DNA from: Lentimicrobium sp.
Lineage (GTDB): Bacteria > Bacteroidota > Bacteroidia > Bacteroidales > Lentimicrobiaceae
Length of the DNA: 57,143 nt
NCBI GenBank assembly: GCA_019429275.1
Contig: JAHYJC010000030.1
Coordinates: 1-57,143, forward strand
Reading direction: 5' to 3'
The notes under the pieces were generated by a model, which made no database searches, had not been told where the DNA came from, and saw only the letters and a program-made list of their open reading frames with translations. Within the stretch, counting starts at the first letter, position 1. The number at the start of each line of letters is the position of its first letter. Both the position numbers and the translations under genes were made by a program. Below are positions 45,085 through 55,834 of the stretch, piece by piece.

Positions 45085-46278
45085 ATGCCATACAATTTTG
45101 ACCAGATCACTCCCAGAAGCAACACAAATAGTGTAAAATATGACCTTAGAAAATTAATGTTTGGGAAAGAGGATATCCTACCTATGTGGGTTGCGGATAT
45201 GGATTTTAGAACCCCTGATTTTGTGATGAATGCCATCAGAAAAAGGGCGGAGCATGAAATTCTGGGTTATACCATTCGTTCCGATTCATACTTTACTGCC
45301 CTCATAGATTGGCTGCTCAGTCGTCATCAATGGGAAGTCAGAAAGGAATGGATAGCTTTTTCGCCGGGAATTGTTCCTGCGCTGAACTTGCTGGTTTTAG
45401 GATTAACGAAGAGGCGCGACCGCATCATCATTCAGCCTCCGGTTTATTTTCCGTTTTTCAACGCTGTAAAAGATCACGGGCGAAAATTGGTTTTCAACAA
45501 CCTGATTTTAAAGGATGGCCGATATTTCATGGATTTTCAATTGCTCGAAAAGCAATGCCGCGAAGGTGCCGCCATGCTGATTTTGTGTAATCCTCACAAT
45601 CCCGGAGGTACCGCCTGGACAAGAGATGAGCTGGAAACCATGGCCGGCATTTGCCTGAAATACAATGTGCTGATGGTTTCCGATGAAATTCATGGCGATC
45701 TTGTAAACATCGGATTTAAACATACTGTACTAGCAGCCATTTCTCCCGAGATTGCCATGCAAACCATCACACTTACCGCTCCAAGCAAGACGTTTAACCT
45801 TGCGGGAATGTCAACGGCTTCAGTCATTACGGCCAATGAAAAATTGATGAAAAAGTACAAAAGGGTCATAGGAACCCTGCACATGGATATGGGAAATATT
45901 TTCGGTAATGTAGCTGCAGAAGCGGCATACCTATACGGCGATCAGTGGCTTGGTGAACTGCTTGATTATCTGCATGGGAATATAAACTTTCTGATAAAAT
46001 TTGCCAATGAAAACCTGCCGCAGGTTGAAGTCATGTATCCGGAAGCTACCTATATGGCCTGGCTCAATTTCGGGAAAACCGGCATGAATGATGAACAACT
46101 TATGAAATTCGTGGTCGATTATGCCGGGCTTGGCTTAAACGCCGGTAAGCAATTCGGGCCCGGTGGTGAGGGCTTTATGCGGCTGAATTTTGCCTGCCCA
46201 CGTTCATTGCTTGAAAAGGCTCTTATGCAATTGAAAGGCGCACTGTTAGTCTTCGAACAGGGAGCCAGCAAGCTTTAA
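45085..46278 (+). CDS. PatB/MalY-type PLP C-S lyase (cystathionine beta-lyase-like)
   Basis: The 397-residue protein is a fold-type I PLP enzyme of the MalY/PatB group, which splits carbon-sulfur bonds of cystathionine or cysteine conjugates. It shows LPMWVADMDFRTPDFV (about 31-46), SPGIVPALN, CNPHNPGGTAW (about 173-183) and VSDEIHGDL. The PLP lysine is in SKTFNLAGM (about 233), and GGEGFMRLNFACP lies near the end. I chose the ATG at 45085; the in-frame start at 45037 adds 16 residues not typical for the family. The divergent aminomutase operon lies upstream. It may recycle sulfur, but a link to cysK is only distant. Confidence 0.9.
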   Translation: MPYNFDQITPRSNTNSVKYDLRKLMFGKEDILPMWVADMDFRTPDFVMNAIRKRAEHEILGYTIRSDSYFTALIDWLLSRHQWEVRKEWIAFSPGIVPALNLLVLGLTKRRDRIIIQPPVYFPFFNAVKDHGRKLVFNNLILKDGRYFMDFQLLEKQCREGAAMLILCNPHNPGGTAWTRDELETMAGICLKYNVLMVSDEIHGDLVNIGFKHTVLAAISPEIAMQTITLTAPSKTFNLAGMSTASVITANEKLMKKYKRVIGTLHMDMGNIFGNVAAEAAYLYGDQWLGELLDYLHGNINFLIKFANENLPQVEVMYPEATYMAWLNFGKTGMNDEQLMKFVVDYAGLGLNAGKQFGPGGEGFMRLNFACPRSLLEKALMQLKGALLVFEQGASKL

Positions 46279-46341
46279 AAAATTCCTTTTCGGTATAGAA
46301 TCTGATTTTCAGGCGATAAGAAATTGCTTTTAAAATTTTTT

Positions 46342-47052
46342 TTACCTCATGTTGTGAAATACATTGATCACATCTTCGTCGTCATCCATGCGTTCCAGCA
46401 ATTTATCCACATCGGCCTGTTCTTCAGGAGTCAGTGATTTGGTATCGTTTGGGATGCGTTCGAAGGCAAAGTTTTTGATCTCAAAATGATTCTCTTCAAG
46501 GTATTTCTGGATGGGTCCAAAGTTTGTAAATTCAGCATAAATGTGAATCTCTCCTTCATCCACAAAAACTTCTTCAACTCCATAATCAATCATTTCCAGC
46601 TCAAGATCTTCAATCTCTACGCCCTCTTTCATGGCAACCCTGAATGAACATTTGCGTTCAAACATAAAATCGAGCATACCCATGGTACCCAGGCTTCCGC
46701 CATTGTGGGTGAAGTAGCTGCGCACATTGCCAACTGTGCGGGTAGGATTATCGGTGGCAGTTTCAACAACCACGGCAATACCATGGGGGCCGTAACCTTC
46801 GTAAACCACTTCCTTGTAATCTGTGGAATCTTTTGAAATAGCCCTTTTTATCGCCCTTTCAACATTCTCCTTGGGCATATTTTCACTCCGGGCATTATGA
46901 ATCAGCAGTCGAAGCCTGGGATTCAGGTCAGGATCCGGTCCACCGGACTTTACCGCCATTTCAATATCCTTGCCGAGGCGGGTAAATACCCTAGCCATAT
47001 TTCCCCAGCGTTTCATTTTTCGTGCTTTCCGGAATTCAAATGCTCTTCCCAT
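46342..47052 (-). CDS. YebC/PmpR-family regulator (TACO1-like)
   Basis: The 236-residue protein has the family opening MGRAFEFRKARKMKRWGNMARVFTRLGKDI, then NIPRLR-like ARSENMPKENVERAIKRA, YEGYGPHGIAVVVE and NPTRTVGNVRSYFTHNGGSLG. The acidic C-terminus follows. Such proteins act as transcription regulators or help translation past proline stretches. The ATG at 47052 gives the conserved start; the frame is open upstream to 47166, but those 38 residues are not conserved in character. It lies alone between the amylase and the PatB-like gene. Confidence 0.93.
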   Translation of the reverse strand: MGRAFEFRKARKMKRWGNMARVFTRLGKDIEMAVKSGGPDPDLNPRLRLLIHNARSENMPKENVERAIKRAISKDSTDYKEVVYEGYGPHGIAVVVETATDNPTRTVGNVRSYFTHNGGSLGTMGMLDFMFERKCSFRVAMKEGVEIEDLELEMIDYGVEEVFVDEGEIHIYAEFTNFGPIQKYLEENHFEIKNFAFERIPNDTKSLTPEEQADVDKLLERMDDDEDVINVFHNMR

Positions 47053-47166
47053 AGTTTGAATATTGTCTGATTTAAGTCGATATTTCGGCGGCAAATTTAC
47101 TACGAAATTCCAGGATATTCGGAAGAAGTTAAGTTGATTCTCCTGGTTATTAATTCTTTGTAGCAC

Positions 47167-49986
47167 CTACTGTAAAAGTATCCTGAAGGTTTTTACCTGT
47201 TTTTCTGATTTTACTGTCATCAGATATAATCCGCATTGTTTGATATTGAAAGATTCAGGATTTAAAATAATGGTATGTTCTCCTGGTGTCAGCAGGCCTT
47301 TATTTAAACTTCCCATTAAACGGCCTGCCAGATCATAAATATCGATTTCAATACGAGAAGTATTCTTTAGAAAAATGGGTAAATTGACATTTGATGAAGA
47401 AGGGTTAGGATAGGGCGATCTGATTATTTCAATACCGGTGCTTTCAATGTCTATGCCCAGTCCGGTTTCGGGTTTGGCAAGCCTCACATTTGTATATAGC
47501 CGGTATTCGCCCGGTCGGAGTTCTAGGGTCTCGGTCAAAGAGGTGACATTCAATGAATCGCCGGTGAAATATTCGTACCATTTACCGGTTTGTGTGAAGC
47601 CTGGCGTCATTGAACCGCTGGTTACATTAAAATTGCCGATAACCACTACATTCATTTCAGCATGCCTGAGTACAATATTTTTCATGTATCCCGCAAAGGA
47701 AGTAGTGAAGTCAGTTGTTTTAAATACTTCATGTTGCTGGCGAAGTTTAATCATGGACGAAACAACATTTTTTAAAGTCCTTCGCCTGTAATCCTGAGTA
47801 TAATCCCACCTAACAGGTTTCTCACCAGTTCTGCCATTGAAGTTTATCGAATAATCATAACCCAGTTCACCAAATTGCCAGAGCATTTTTGGACCTGGTA
47901 TGGCATAGAGGAATACATTGGCCAACTGAACACGCTCAAGTGCAATGGTAGTATCTCTGACACGATATTCAGGGTTTGTCATAACTCCATCTTTTAAGAC
48001 CTGGTACATAATTCGCTCTTCATCATGACTTTCCATGTATGAAATAAGGTTCGGATCGTTCCATTCTCTGGCTTTGTAGGATGCCCATGAGAAATTATTG
48101 CCTGAAGAAACTCCGCGTGCGGCTTTCGCAAATTCATCACTCATTTTTCCCCAGATCATCATACCATAATTGGCCAGCACTTTTTCTTCAGAATTTTCGG
48201 CAAAATGCTCCAGAATCACATAAGCATCATCTTTAACCGACCAGATGGTATCGGCGATTGCTTTCCAGATTGCAATACGTGATGCATCATAAAGTCCCCA
48301 TGCATTGGTGTTGTTCAGGGTGTTTTTTTGTGTAAAACCTTTCGAAAGATCGAAACGATAACCATCAATTTTATAATTTTCAATCCAGAATCTGACCACC
48401 CGGTTTACAAAAGCTTTTGTATCGGGGCTTTCATGATTGAAATCAAATCCGACATTATAGTCATGTTTTGGAATAGGATTAAACCATGGATTATTCTCGG
48501 CAGGCCTGTTGTTGGTTGCATCCCAATAAAGCATTACCATAGGAGAGGTTCCAAAGGAATGGTTTAAAACCATATCCATGATAACTGCGATGCCTTCCTT
48601 GTGACATTCATCGATAAAGCGTTTAAGATCGTTCTCAGGTCCGTAGTATTTGTCGGGTGCGAAATAATAATTCGGGTTGTAGCCCCAGCTCGAATTTCCT
48701 TCAAACTCGTTGAATGGCATCAGCCCTATGGCATTTATTCCAATACGTTTAAGATATCCGAGGGTATCAATGAGGGTTTGGTAATCGTGTTTTGCAACAA
48801 AATCTCTTACCAGTAGTTCATATATAACAAGGTCTGATTTACTGGGCGACTGAAACTGGGGGACATCCCATTCATAGCTGGGTTTTTCAGTTTGTAAAAC
48901 AGTGGCAATGCCCTGTGTTTTGGTTGCCGGATAAGGCAGTATGCCCGGATAAGTTGATTGGCTGATGAATTTATCGTTCCAGGGGTCGGAAACCTTTTCA
49001 GCGTAAGGGTCGCCAATCCTTATAATTCCATCCACTAAATACTGAAAGATATATTCCTGGCCGGGAACAAGATCATCAATCTGAATCCATAAGTGATTTC
49101 CATCAGGGCTTTTGTACATATAACCATCATCAGTAAGTTGCCAATTATTAAAATCTCCAATGACAAAGGCAAATTCTTTTTCTGGTGCATACAAACTCAG
49201 GATAACAGAAGTTTCGCTTATGTAATTTATACCATCGATAATACCGGTTGGCTGGCTCAGTGTTATGACGGGTTGCCTTACATAATAATAAAATGAGTCA
49301 ACCGCTGTTTCAGTTTGATTTTTCGCCAGAATTCTGACATCCTGACGACCAGGTAACTGAGCAGTTAAGGTGTCGGTAAGAAGGTTTCCGGCTACAGATT
49401 TAACAAGAATATCGTTTTCATACAAAAATAATGAATCTGCTAAGTTTGCCAGAGCATGAATCAGGATTAGATCTTGAGGTAGCACCAGTATTTCGTTGGT
49501 GGAAGGAGCTTCAAATCTGACGAATAATCCTGCCGGATAAACATCTGCAAAAATATCTCCTCCTGTTTCAGTTTTTCCTTCAATCCATTGGTTGTTTACC
49601 TGAGTGGCACTCCGGAAAACAAATGCCAACTGCAGAATTTGTTCGTTGGAAGGGACTGAATAATATTGCCGTATCGTCGGACTAATGGTAAGTTTGTAAA
49701 GATCGGTGCCAATTTTTTCGAGTAGGGTTGCAGGTGTGTTTTGACCCCAATTTGTTTTTACATGACGCCAGTTAGAGGGTCCGGTGCTGGAATCGGTTAA
49801 GACTCCTGTGTGTGCATAAACATCTCCTGTATATCCAGCAAGGCCTCCATTTCCCTGGGTTGCATCAAAAATAATTTCAGTAAGGTCATTTTCTGAAGGG
49901 AACGGAGGATTTGTAACGATAAGCTGCGCCTGAACAGTGATGTATGTGATAGAGATCAGTAGAATCAGAAGGGGTTTTTTGAACAT
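47167..49986 (-). CDS. Secreted GH13 alpha-amylase-family enzyme with T9SS sorting domain
   Basis: The 939-residue protein probably hydrolyses alpha-glucans outside the cell. It has a signal peptide (to about residue 20), an N-terminal all-beta region of no recognised family (22-245), and an early-set/CBM48-like domain around 265-335 (FVIGDFNNW). The GH13 barrel follows with MDMVLNH (about 470), the nucleophile D546 in DGYRFDLSKG, the acid E593 in VILEH and D655 in ESHDEE. The C-terminal domain (about 850-939, SPYPNPSSSN to the end) is a T9SS type A sorting signal. A -7 box TATTTTTG (complement of 50022-50029) lies 36 nt upstream. Confidence 0.93.
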   Translation of the reverse strand: MFKKPLLILLISITYITVQAQLIVTNPPFPSENDLTEIIFDATQGNGGLAGYTGDVYAHTGVLTDSSTGPSNWRHVKTNWGQNTPATLLEKIGTDLYKLTISPTIRQYYSVPSNEQILQLAFVFRSATQVNNQWIEGKTETGGDIFADVYPAGLFVRFEAPSTNEILVLPQDLILIHALANLADSLFLYENDILVKSVAGNLLTDTLTAQLPGRQDVRILAKNQTETAVDSFYYYVRQPVITLSQPTGIIDGINYISETSVILSLYAPEKEFAFVIGDFNNWQLTDDGYMYKSPDGNHLWIQIDDLVPGQEYIFQYLVDGIIRIGDPYAEKVSDPWNDKFISQSTYPGILPYPATKTQGIATVLQTEKPSYEWDVPQFQSPSKSDLVIYELLVRDFVAKHDYQTLIDTLGYLKRIGINAIGLMPFNEFEGNSSWGYNPNYYFAPDKYYGPENDLKRFIDECHKEGIAVIMDMVLNHSFGTSPMVMLYWDATNNRPAENNPWFNPIPKHDYNVGFDFNHESPDTKAFVNRVVRFWIENYKIDGYRFDLSKGFTQKNTLNNTNAWGLYDASRIAIWKAIADTIWSVKDDAYVILEHFAENSEEKVLANYGMMIWGKMSDEFAKAARGVSSGNNFSWASYKAREWNDPNLISYMESHDEERIMYQVLKDGVMTNPEYRVRDTTIALERVQLANVFLYAIPGPKMLWQFGELGYDYSINFNGRTGEKPVRWDYTQDYRRRTLKNVVSSMIKLRQQHEVFKTTDFTTSFAGYMKNIVLRHAEMNVVVIGNFNVTSGSMTPGFTQTGKWYEYFTGDSLNVTSLTETLELRPGEYRLYTNVRLAKPETGLGIDIESTGIEIIRSPYPNPSSSNVNLPIFLKNTSRIEIDIYDLAGRLMGSLNKGLLTPGEHTIILNPESFNIKQCGLYLMTVKSEKQVKTFRILLQ

Positions 49987-50357
49987 GATGCTATTTTGAA
50001 CAAGACATTAATTATAATCTACAAAAATAGCAAAAAAAACACCAAAACTTGTCGTTATGGTTATCGAAGGAAAATTGAAAAGATCCGTAACCGCTATATA
50101 CAAACAACTGCGAGTTTTTATAAAAAAGTGTCAATGGTTTGAAAATATGGCATTTAACTGTTGTAAGGCTATTTGTTAATTTATATAATAAAGAAACGTT
50201 ATCTGATAATCAAACATAAGTTTCAGGAATCTGTTTACAGGTAAAGTTTTGATAATTTTGGCGATCTGATAACAAAGTGTAAAAAATACCTGTATTTTTG
50301 TGTCACCAGAGCAGAACAGCTCAATAAACCGCAATATAAATTTTAATAGTTTTAACC
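49987..50357. other. Divergent intergenic region of GH13 and universal stress protein genes
   Basis: No gene is visible in 371 bases. Perfect -7 boxes face both ways: TATTTTTG on the minus strand (50022-50029) for the amylase and TATTTTTG on the plus strand (50293-50300) for the stress protein. The middle part (50060-50280) is AT-rich with no recognised element. Confidence 0.5.
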
Positions 50358-51200
50358 ATGGATGCAACAATGAAAGAAATTATTCTTGTTCCGACTGATT
50401 TTTCTGAAGTTTGTGCCAATGCAGCCAATCAGGCAGCAGAGGCTGCTTTAATGCTTGGCCACAAAGTAACCCTGTTGCATGTAATCAACAATGATACGAA
50501 GGCTTTTCTGCGAAATGAAAAACTTGCTTCGAAATCGATAGAAGCAAAACTCACTGAAATTGCAAATGATCTTAAAACTAAGTATGGTATTGATGTAGAT
50601 ACAATTACCCGCGAAGGAAGTATTTTTACTGAGATTGGCGAAGTTGCCAAGGATTTGAAGGTGAATATGATTTTTCTTGGAACTCATGGTAAAGTCGGGC
50701 TTCAGCATCTGACCGGAAGTTATGCCCTTAAGGTTGTTACATCTTCACCGGCTCCGACCATAGTTGTCCAGAAACGTCCATTCAAGCATGGTTATAAAAG
50801 CATCGTACTTCCGATAACCAGTGAAGCAGGTCCATTGGAAAAGACACGCTGGGCTGTTTATGTAGCAAAGAAATTCGGAGCCACCATCCACATATACCTG
50901 ATCGGAGAAGCCAACGAAGCAGTTTATCAGGCCTCAAAGCAAATTGCAGGTTATTTTGCCAAGAATAATGTTGCTTTTACAGAACGTACATCAGAAAAAA
51001 GTTCAAATTTTTCCAAACAGGTTTTGGATTATTCTACAACAATTAATGCAGACCTGATTATGATCATGACAGATCCTGATAAAGGATTAACATCTTATTT
51101 ATTAGGCCGTTATGATGAAGATATTATATTTAATGTTTCTCAAATTCCGGTAATGTGTATAAATCCCAGAAGGTTCAATTACGAAATACTGGGACTTTAA
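50358..51200 (+). CDS. Universal stress protein with two UspA domains
   Basis: The 280-residue protein contains two tandem UspA folds. The first (residues 5-138) has ILVPTDFSEVCANAANQA at its start and FLGTHGKVGLQHLTGSYALKVVTSSPAPTIVVQ with a G-x2-G-x9-G-type nucleotide-binding loop. The second (about 145-275) is degenerate, with IMTDPDKGLTSYLLGRYDEDIIFNVSQIPVMCI. Such proteins bind ATP or sense stress, but the partner here is unknown. It is a single gene with a terminator following. The start could also be the second methionine, four codons on. Confidence 0.92.
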   Translation: MDATMKEIILVPTDFSEVCANAANQAAEAALMLGHKVTLLHVINNDTKAFLRNEKLASKSIEAKLTEIANDLKTKYGIDVDTITREGSIFTEIGEVAKDLKVNMIFLGTHGKVGLQHLTGSYALKVVTSSPAPTIVVQKRPFKHGYKSIVLPITSEAGPLEKTRWAVYVAKKFGATIHIYLIGEANEAVYQASKQIAGYFAKNNVAFTERTSEKSSNFSKQVLDYSTTINADLIMIMTDPDKGLTSYLLGRYDEDIIFNVSQIPVMCINPRRFNYEILGL

Positions 51201-51218
51201 TCCGGAGAGTAACGATTG

Positions 51219-51250
51219 AAAGCCCCTGCTATGGCCGGGGCTTTTTTATA
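51219..51250 (+). terminator. Terminator after the universal stress protein gene
   Basis: AAAGCCCC (51219-51226) pairs with GGGGCTTT (51237-51244) over a 10-nt loop and is followed by further T residues (CTTTTTTATA). Confidence 0.8.
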
Positions 51251-51325
51251 ATTTCAAACCAGGGATTCGCATTTTTCTGAACAATTCTCTTTTTTAACTG
51301 TGATTACAAAGCTATCTAAATCCGG

Positions 51326-51928
51326 ATGATGAACCTGAGAAATCTATCTGACTTTATCATTGAAAAGATGAAGCGTGAGCTTCCTGAAACTGTGGTATAT
51401 CACAGCACAGAGCATACGCTCGATGTTTATGAGGCTGCTTTAAGACTTGCAAAACTTGAAGGACTTGGAGAGGACGATACAAATCGTTTGAGAGCTGCAG
51501 CATTGCTTCATGATTCAGGCATTACCGTGAGCTTTGATAATCATGAGGATCATTCTGTTAAGATTGCTGAGCAGTATCTGCCTTCATTTGGTTTTTCGAT
51601 TGAGGATATTGCAATCATCAAAGGCATGATCCTGGCAACCAAACTTCCCCAAAATGCATCCACCCTCCTTGAAAAAGTGCTTTGTGATGCTGATCTTGAT
51701 TACCTGGGACGGGCTGATTTTTTTGTTATTGCTCAAAAACTCAGACTTGAATGGGAATATGCAGGAAATAAAATAGACCTCAATGAATGGTATTTTTTGC
51801 AATTGAATTTTTTTAAAAATCACGCCTACCAAACCCGATCAGCATTTCAGCTTCGTAACGAAAGAAAAATTCAGAACCTCCAGGAAATTGAAAATTTATG
51901 CACGAAGGGTTGTACTCAGAAAGTCTGA
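51326..51928 (+). CDS. HD-domain phosphohydrolase-like protein
   Basis: A 200-residue protein with HSTEHTLDVYEAA (about 26-38, the first metal histidine), AALLHDSGI (about 58-66, the HD pair), and CDADLDYLGRADF (about 119-131). The motif order is that of a metal-dependent HD phosphohydrolase. The substrate, perhaps a nucleotide or a signalling compound, cannot be told. ATG codons at 51326 and 51329 are both possible. It is followed by ligA 42 bp later. Confidence 0.85.
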   Translation: MMNLRNLSDFIIEKMKRELPETVVYHSTEHTLDVYEAALRLAKLEGLGEDDTNRLRAAALLHDSGITVSFDNHEDHSVKIAEQYLPSFGFSIEDIAIIKGMILATKLPQNASTLLEKVLCDADLDYLGRADFFVIAQKLRLEWEYAGNKIDLNEWYFLQLNFFKNHAYQTRSAFQLRNERKIQNLQEIENLCTKGCTQKV

Positions 51929-51943
51929 GAATATATTTTTTAA

Positions 51944-54031
<2,088 letters not shown>

Positions 54032-54037
54032 ATTTTC

Positions 54038-54750
54038 TCAGATTTTGCTAATTTTACTTGCACCGCTCAGATCGGTTTCCACAATTTCAGGATTTCCGGC
54101 ATAGGAAATTTTTGAAGCACCACTGGCTTTAATAATTAGTTTTTCGGTTGTATATACAGTAATTTTAGAAGCACCGCTACATTCAATCTCGCAGGACCGT
54201 GAAAGGAAATTCACAGCATCAACTTTACAGGCTCCACTGGCTTCAATTTCGAGTTCAGGTGCATTTCCGGTGAGATGAATGGATTAAGCTCCACTAAGTT
54301 CACAACTCACGCTGTTTGCTGAAAGGTTAAGCCTAGTTTTTGAGCTTCCACTTGTTCAATTTCAAGTTTATTCAATTTCATGGCATTGATACCTTTGATG
54401 TCGACAGCACCGCTTAATTCCAGCTCATCGAGATTTACAAAGGTGAGATTGATTGTAATAGAGCCAGTTTTCAAGTTGAATAGACCCCGGCCGGCCCTTA
54501 TGATCAGGATGCCATTTTTTACTTCTGTAATGACCTTCTCCATTACATTGCCGTCAGCCTCAATCATCAGTTTTTCGGTATTGCCTTGAGTTAATATCAC
54601 TTTAAATGCCCCGCTAACCTGTAATTTCTTGAAAACGGACACTCTTCTTTCCTGAATACCAGCTTTAGTGGTTACTGAAATGAATAATAACAGGCCAAAT
54701 AAAATTATTAACTTTTGAATTGTCCGGGCGATATTTGTTTTTGTTGCCAT
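54038..54750 (-). pseudogene. Decayed DUF2807 (head GIN domain) adhesin-like gene
   Basis: The intact part (54307-54750) has a signal peptide and the start of a DUF2807 domain with VFKKLQVSGAFKVILTQGN and the repeated LSGA turns of this right-handed beta-helix-like family. Near 54355 the frame shifts: after LNKLEIE the homologous reading SGSSKTRLNLSANSVSCELSGA continues in another frame. Near 54285 that frame meets a TAA in SGA-stop-SIHLTG, where a serine (TCA) is expected. The rest (ASGACKVDAV, CSGASKITVY, ASGASKISYAGN, LSGASKISKI) reads cleanly to a TGA at 54038-54040. Two separate lesions make true gene decay more likely than a sequencing error. Confidence 0.85.
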
Positions 54751-54850
54751 TTTTTGTATTTTTTCACTAATTTAAGTACACTGTAATTATTTTGCAACTT
54801 ATGTAATACTTGGAATTTAAACTTAATTTTGAAAACTTTTCCCTTGATTT

Positions 54851-55834
54851 ATGCCATACGCTTCAAATGTCAGAAATTCCCTGCCGGTTTACTACCTTTT
54901 TGCCGTTCTTTCCATGTTGTTTTGGGGGTTGACTTTCGTGTGGTTTACCATTGCTGTGAAATATTATGAACCAATAACCATCATCTTTATAAGGCTTGTG
55001 CTATCATCAGCACTCTTATTCTCTTATATGTATGTTTTTAGGAAGAATGAGCCAATACAGAAATCAGATTTCAAATGGTTTGCACTTCTTACTATAAGTC
55101 AGCCATTTATGTATTTTTTGGGCGAAAGCTTTGGGCTTAAGTTTGTTTCGCCTACCATTTCATCTGCCATCATTGCAACAATCCCTTTATTTGCTTCGAT
55201 TGCTGCTGTTTTGTTTGTCAGGGAGAAAGCAGGTTGGTTGACCTGGATTGGCATCCTGGTTTCGATTATTGGCATTATTTTTATGCTCGTAAACCGTGAC
55301 TTTAGCCTGACCGCATCACCAAAAGGAGTAGCGCTTTTACTTCTGGCAGTATTTTCGGCTGTGGTTTACTCGGCTTTGGTCAAACGATTGACGCATAAGT
55401 ACTCAGCATTGACGATAATTTCGTATCAGAATTTATTGGGTGCATTTTATTTTCTTCCCTTATTTTTAATTTTTGATTTCAAACATTTTATACAGGTAAT
55501 TCCAAATCGGGAACTGGTTTTGGCTATTCTTCAACTTGCATTTTTTGGTTCCTGCCTGGCCTACCTTTTCTTTATTATGGCTGTGGCAAAACTTGGAATG
55601 GTTAAAACAAACATCTTTTCAAACCTGATACCTGTGTTTACAGCAATTTTTGCTTATTTTGTCATTCATGAAATTTTTACTGCTCAGAAAGTTGTTGGAG
55701 TGATGCTGGTGGTTTCAGGAATTATGGTTTCTCAATTACAGACAGTGTTTCAATTGATTAAACGAGAACATAATAAAATTCAATTGATTAAACGAGAACA
55801 TAATAAAAACAGAATTAATAAAACGGAAATATGA
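54851..55834 (+). CDS. DMT-superfamily (EamA) permease
   Basis: The 327-residue protein has about ten membrane helices in two EamA halves (10-148, 158-302), with FWGLTFVW in the first helix, SPTISSAIIATIPLFASI, and FSNLIPVFTAIFAYFVIHEIF near the end. Such proteins export amino acids or other metabolites; the substrate is not known. The tail carries a perfect 30-base tandem duplication (55749-55778 and 55779-55808) adding ten residues (QLIKREHNK twice). It overlaps the next gene by 4 bp (ATGA), so it is coupled to saccharopine dehydrogenase. Confidence 0.9.
   Translation: MPYASNVRNSLPVYYLFAVLSMLFWGLTFVWFTIAVKYYEPITIIFIRLVLSSALLFSYMYVFRKNEPIQKSDFKWFALLTISQPFMYFLGESFGLKFVSPTISSAIIATIPLFASIAAVLFVREKAGWLTWIGILVSIIGIIFMLVNRDFSLTASPKGVALLLLAVFSAVVYSALVKRLTHKYSALTIISYQNLLGAFYFLPLFLIFDFKHFIQVIPNRELVLAILQLAFFGSCLAYLFFIMAVAKLGMVKTNIFSNLIPVFTAIFAYFVIHEIFTAQKVVGVMLVVSGIMVSQLQTVFQLIKREHNKIQLIKREHNKNRINKTEI
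55749..55808 (+). repeat. Perfect 30-bp tandem duplication in the permease C-terminus
   Basis: Two identical 30-nt units (55749-55778, 55779-55808) starting TTCAATTGATTAAACGAG. The repeat is in frame and lengthens the charged tail by ten residues. The gene stays open and keeps its 4-bp overlap with the next gene. Confidence 0.9.

Noticed and set aside
55749-55808. Tandem repeat as a CRISPR or attachment site
   Set aside because: Only two directly adjacent copies with no spacers, inside a coding frame. No cas genes are in the window.
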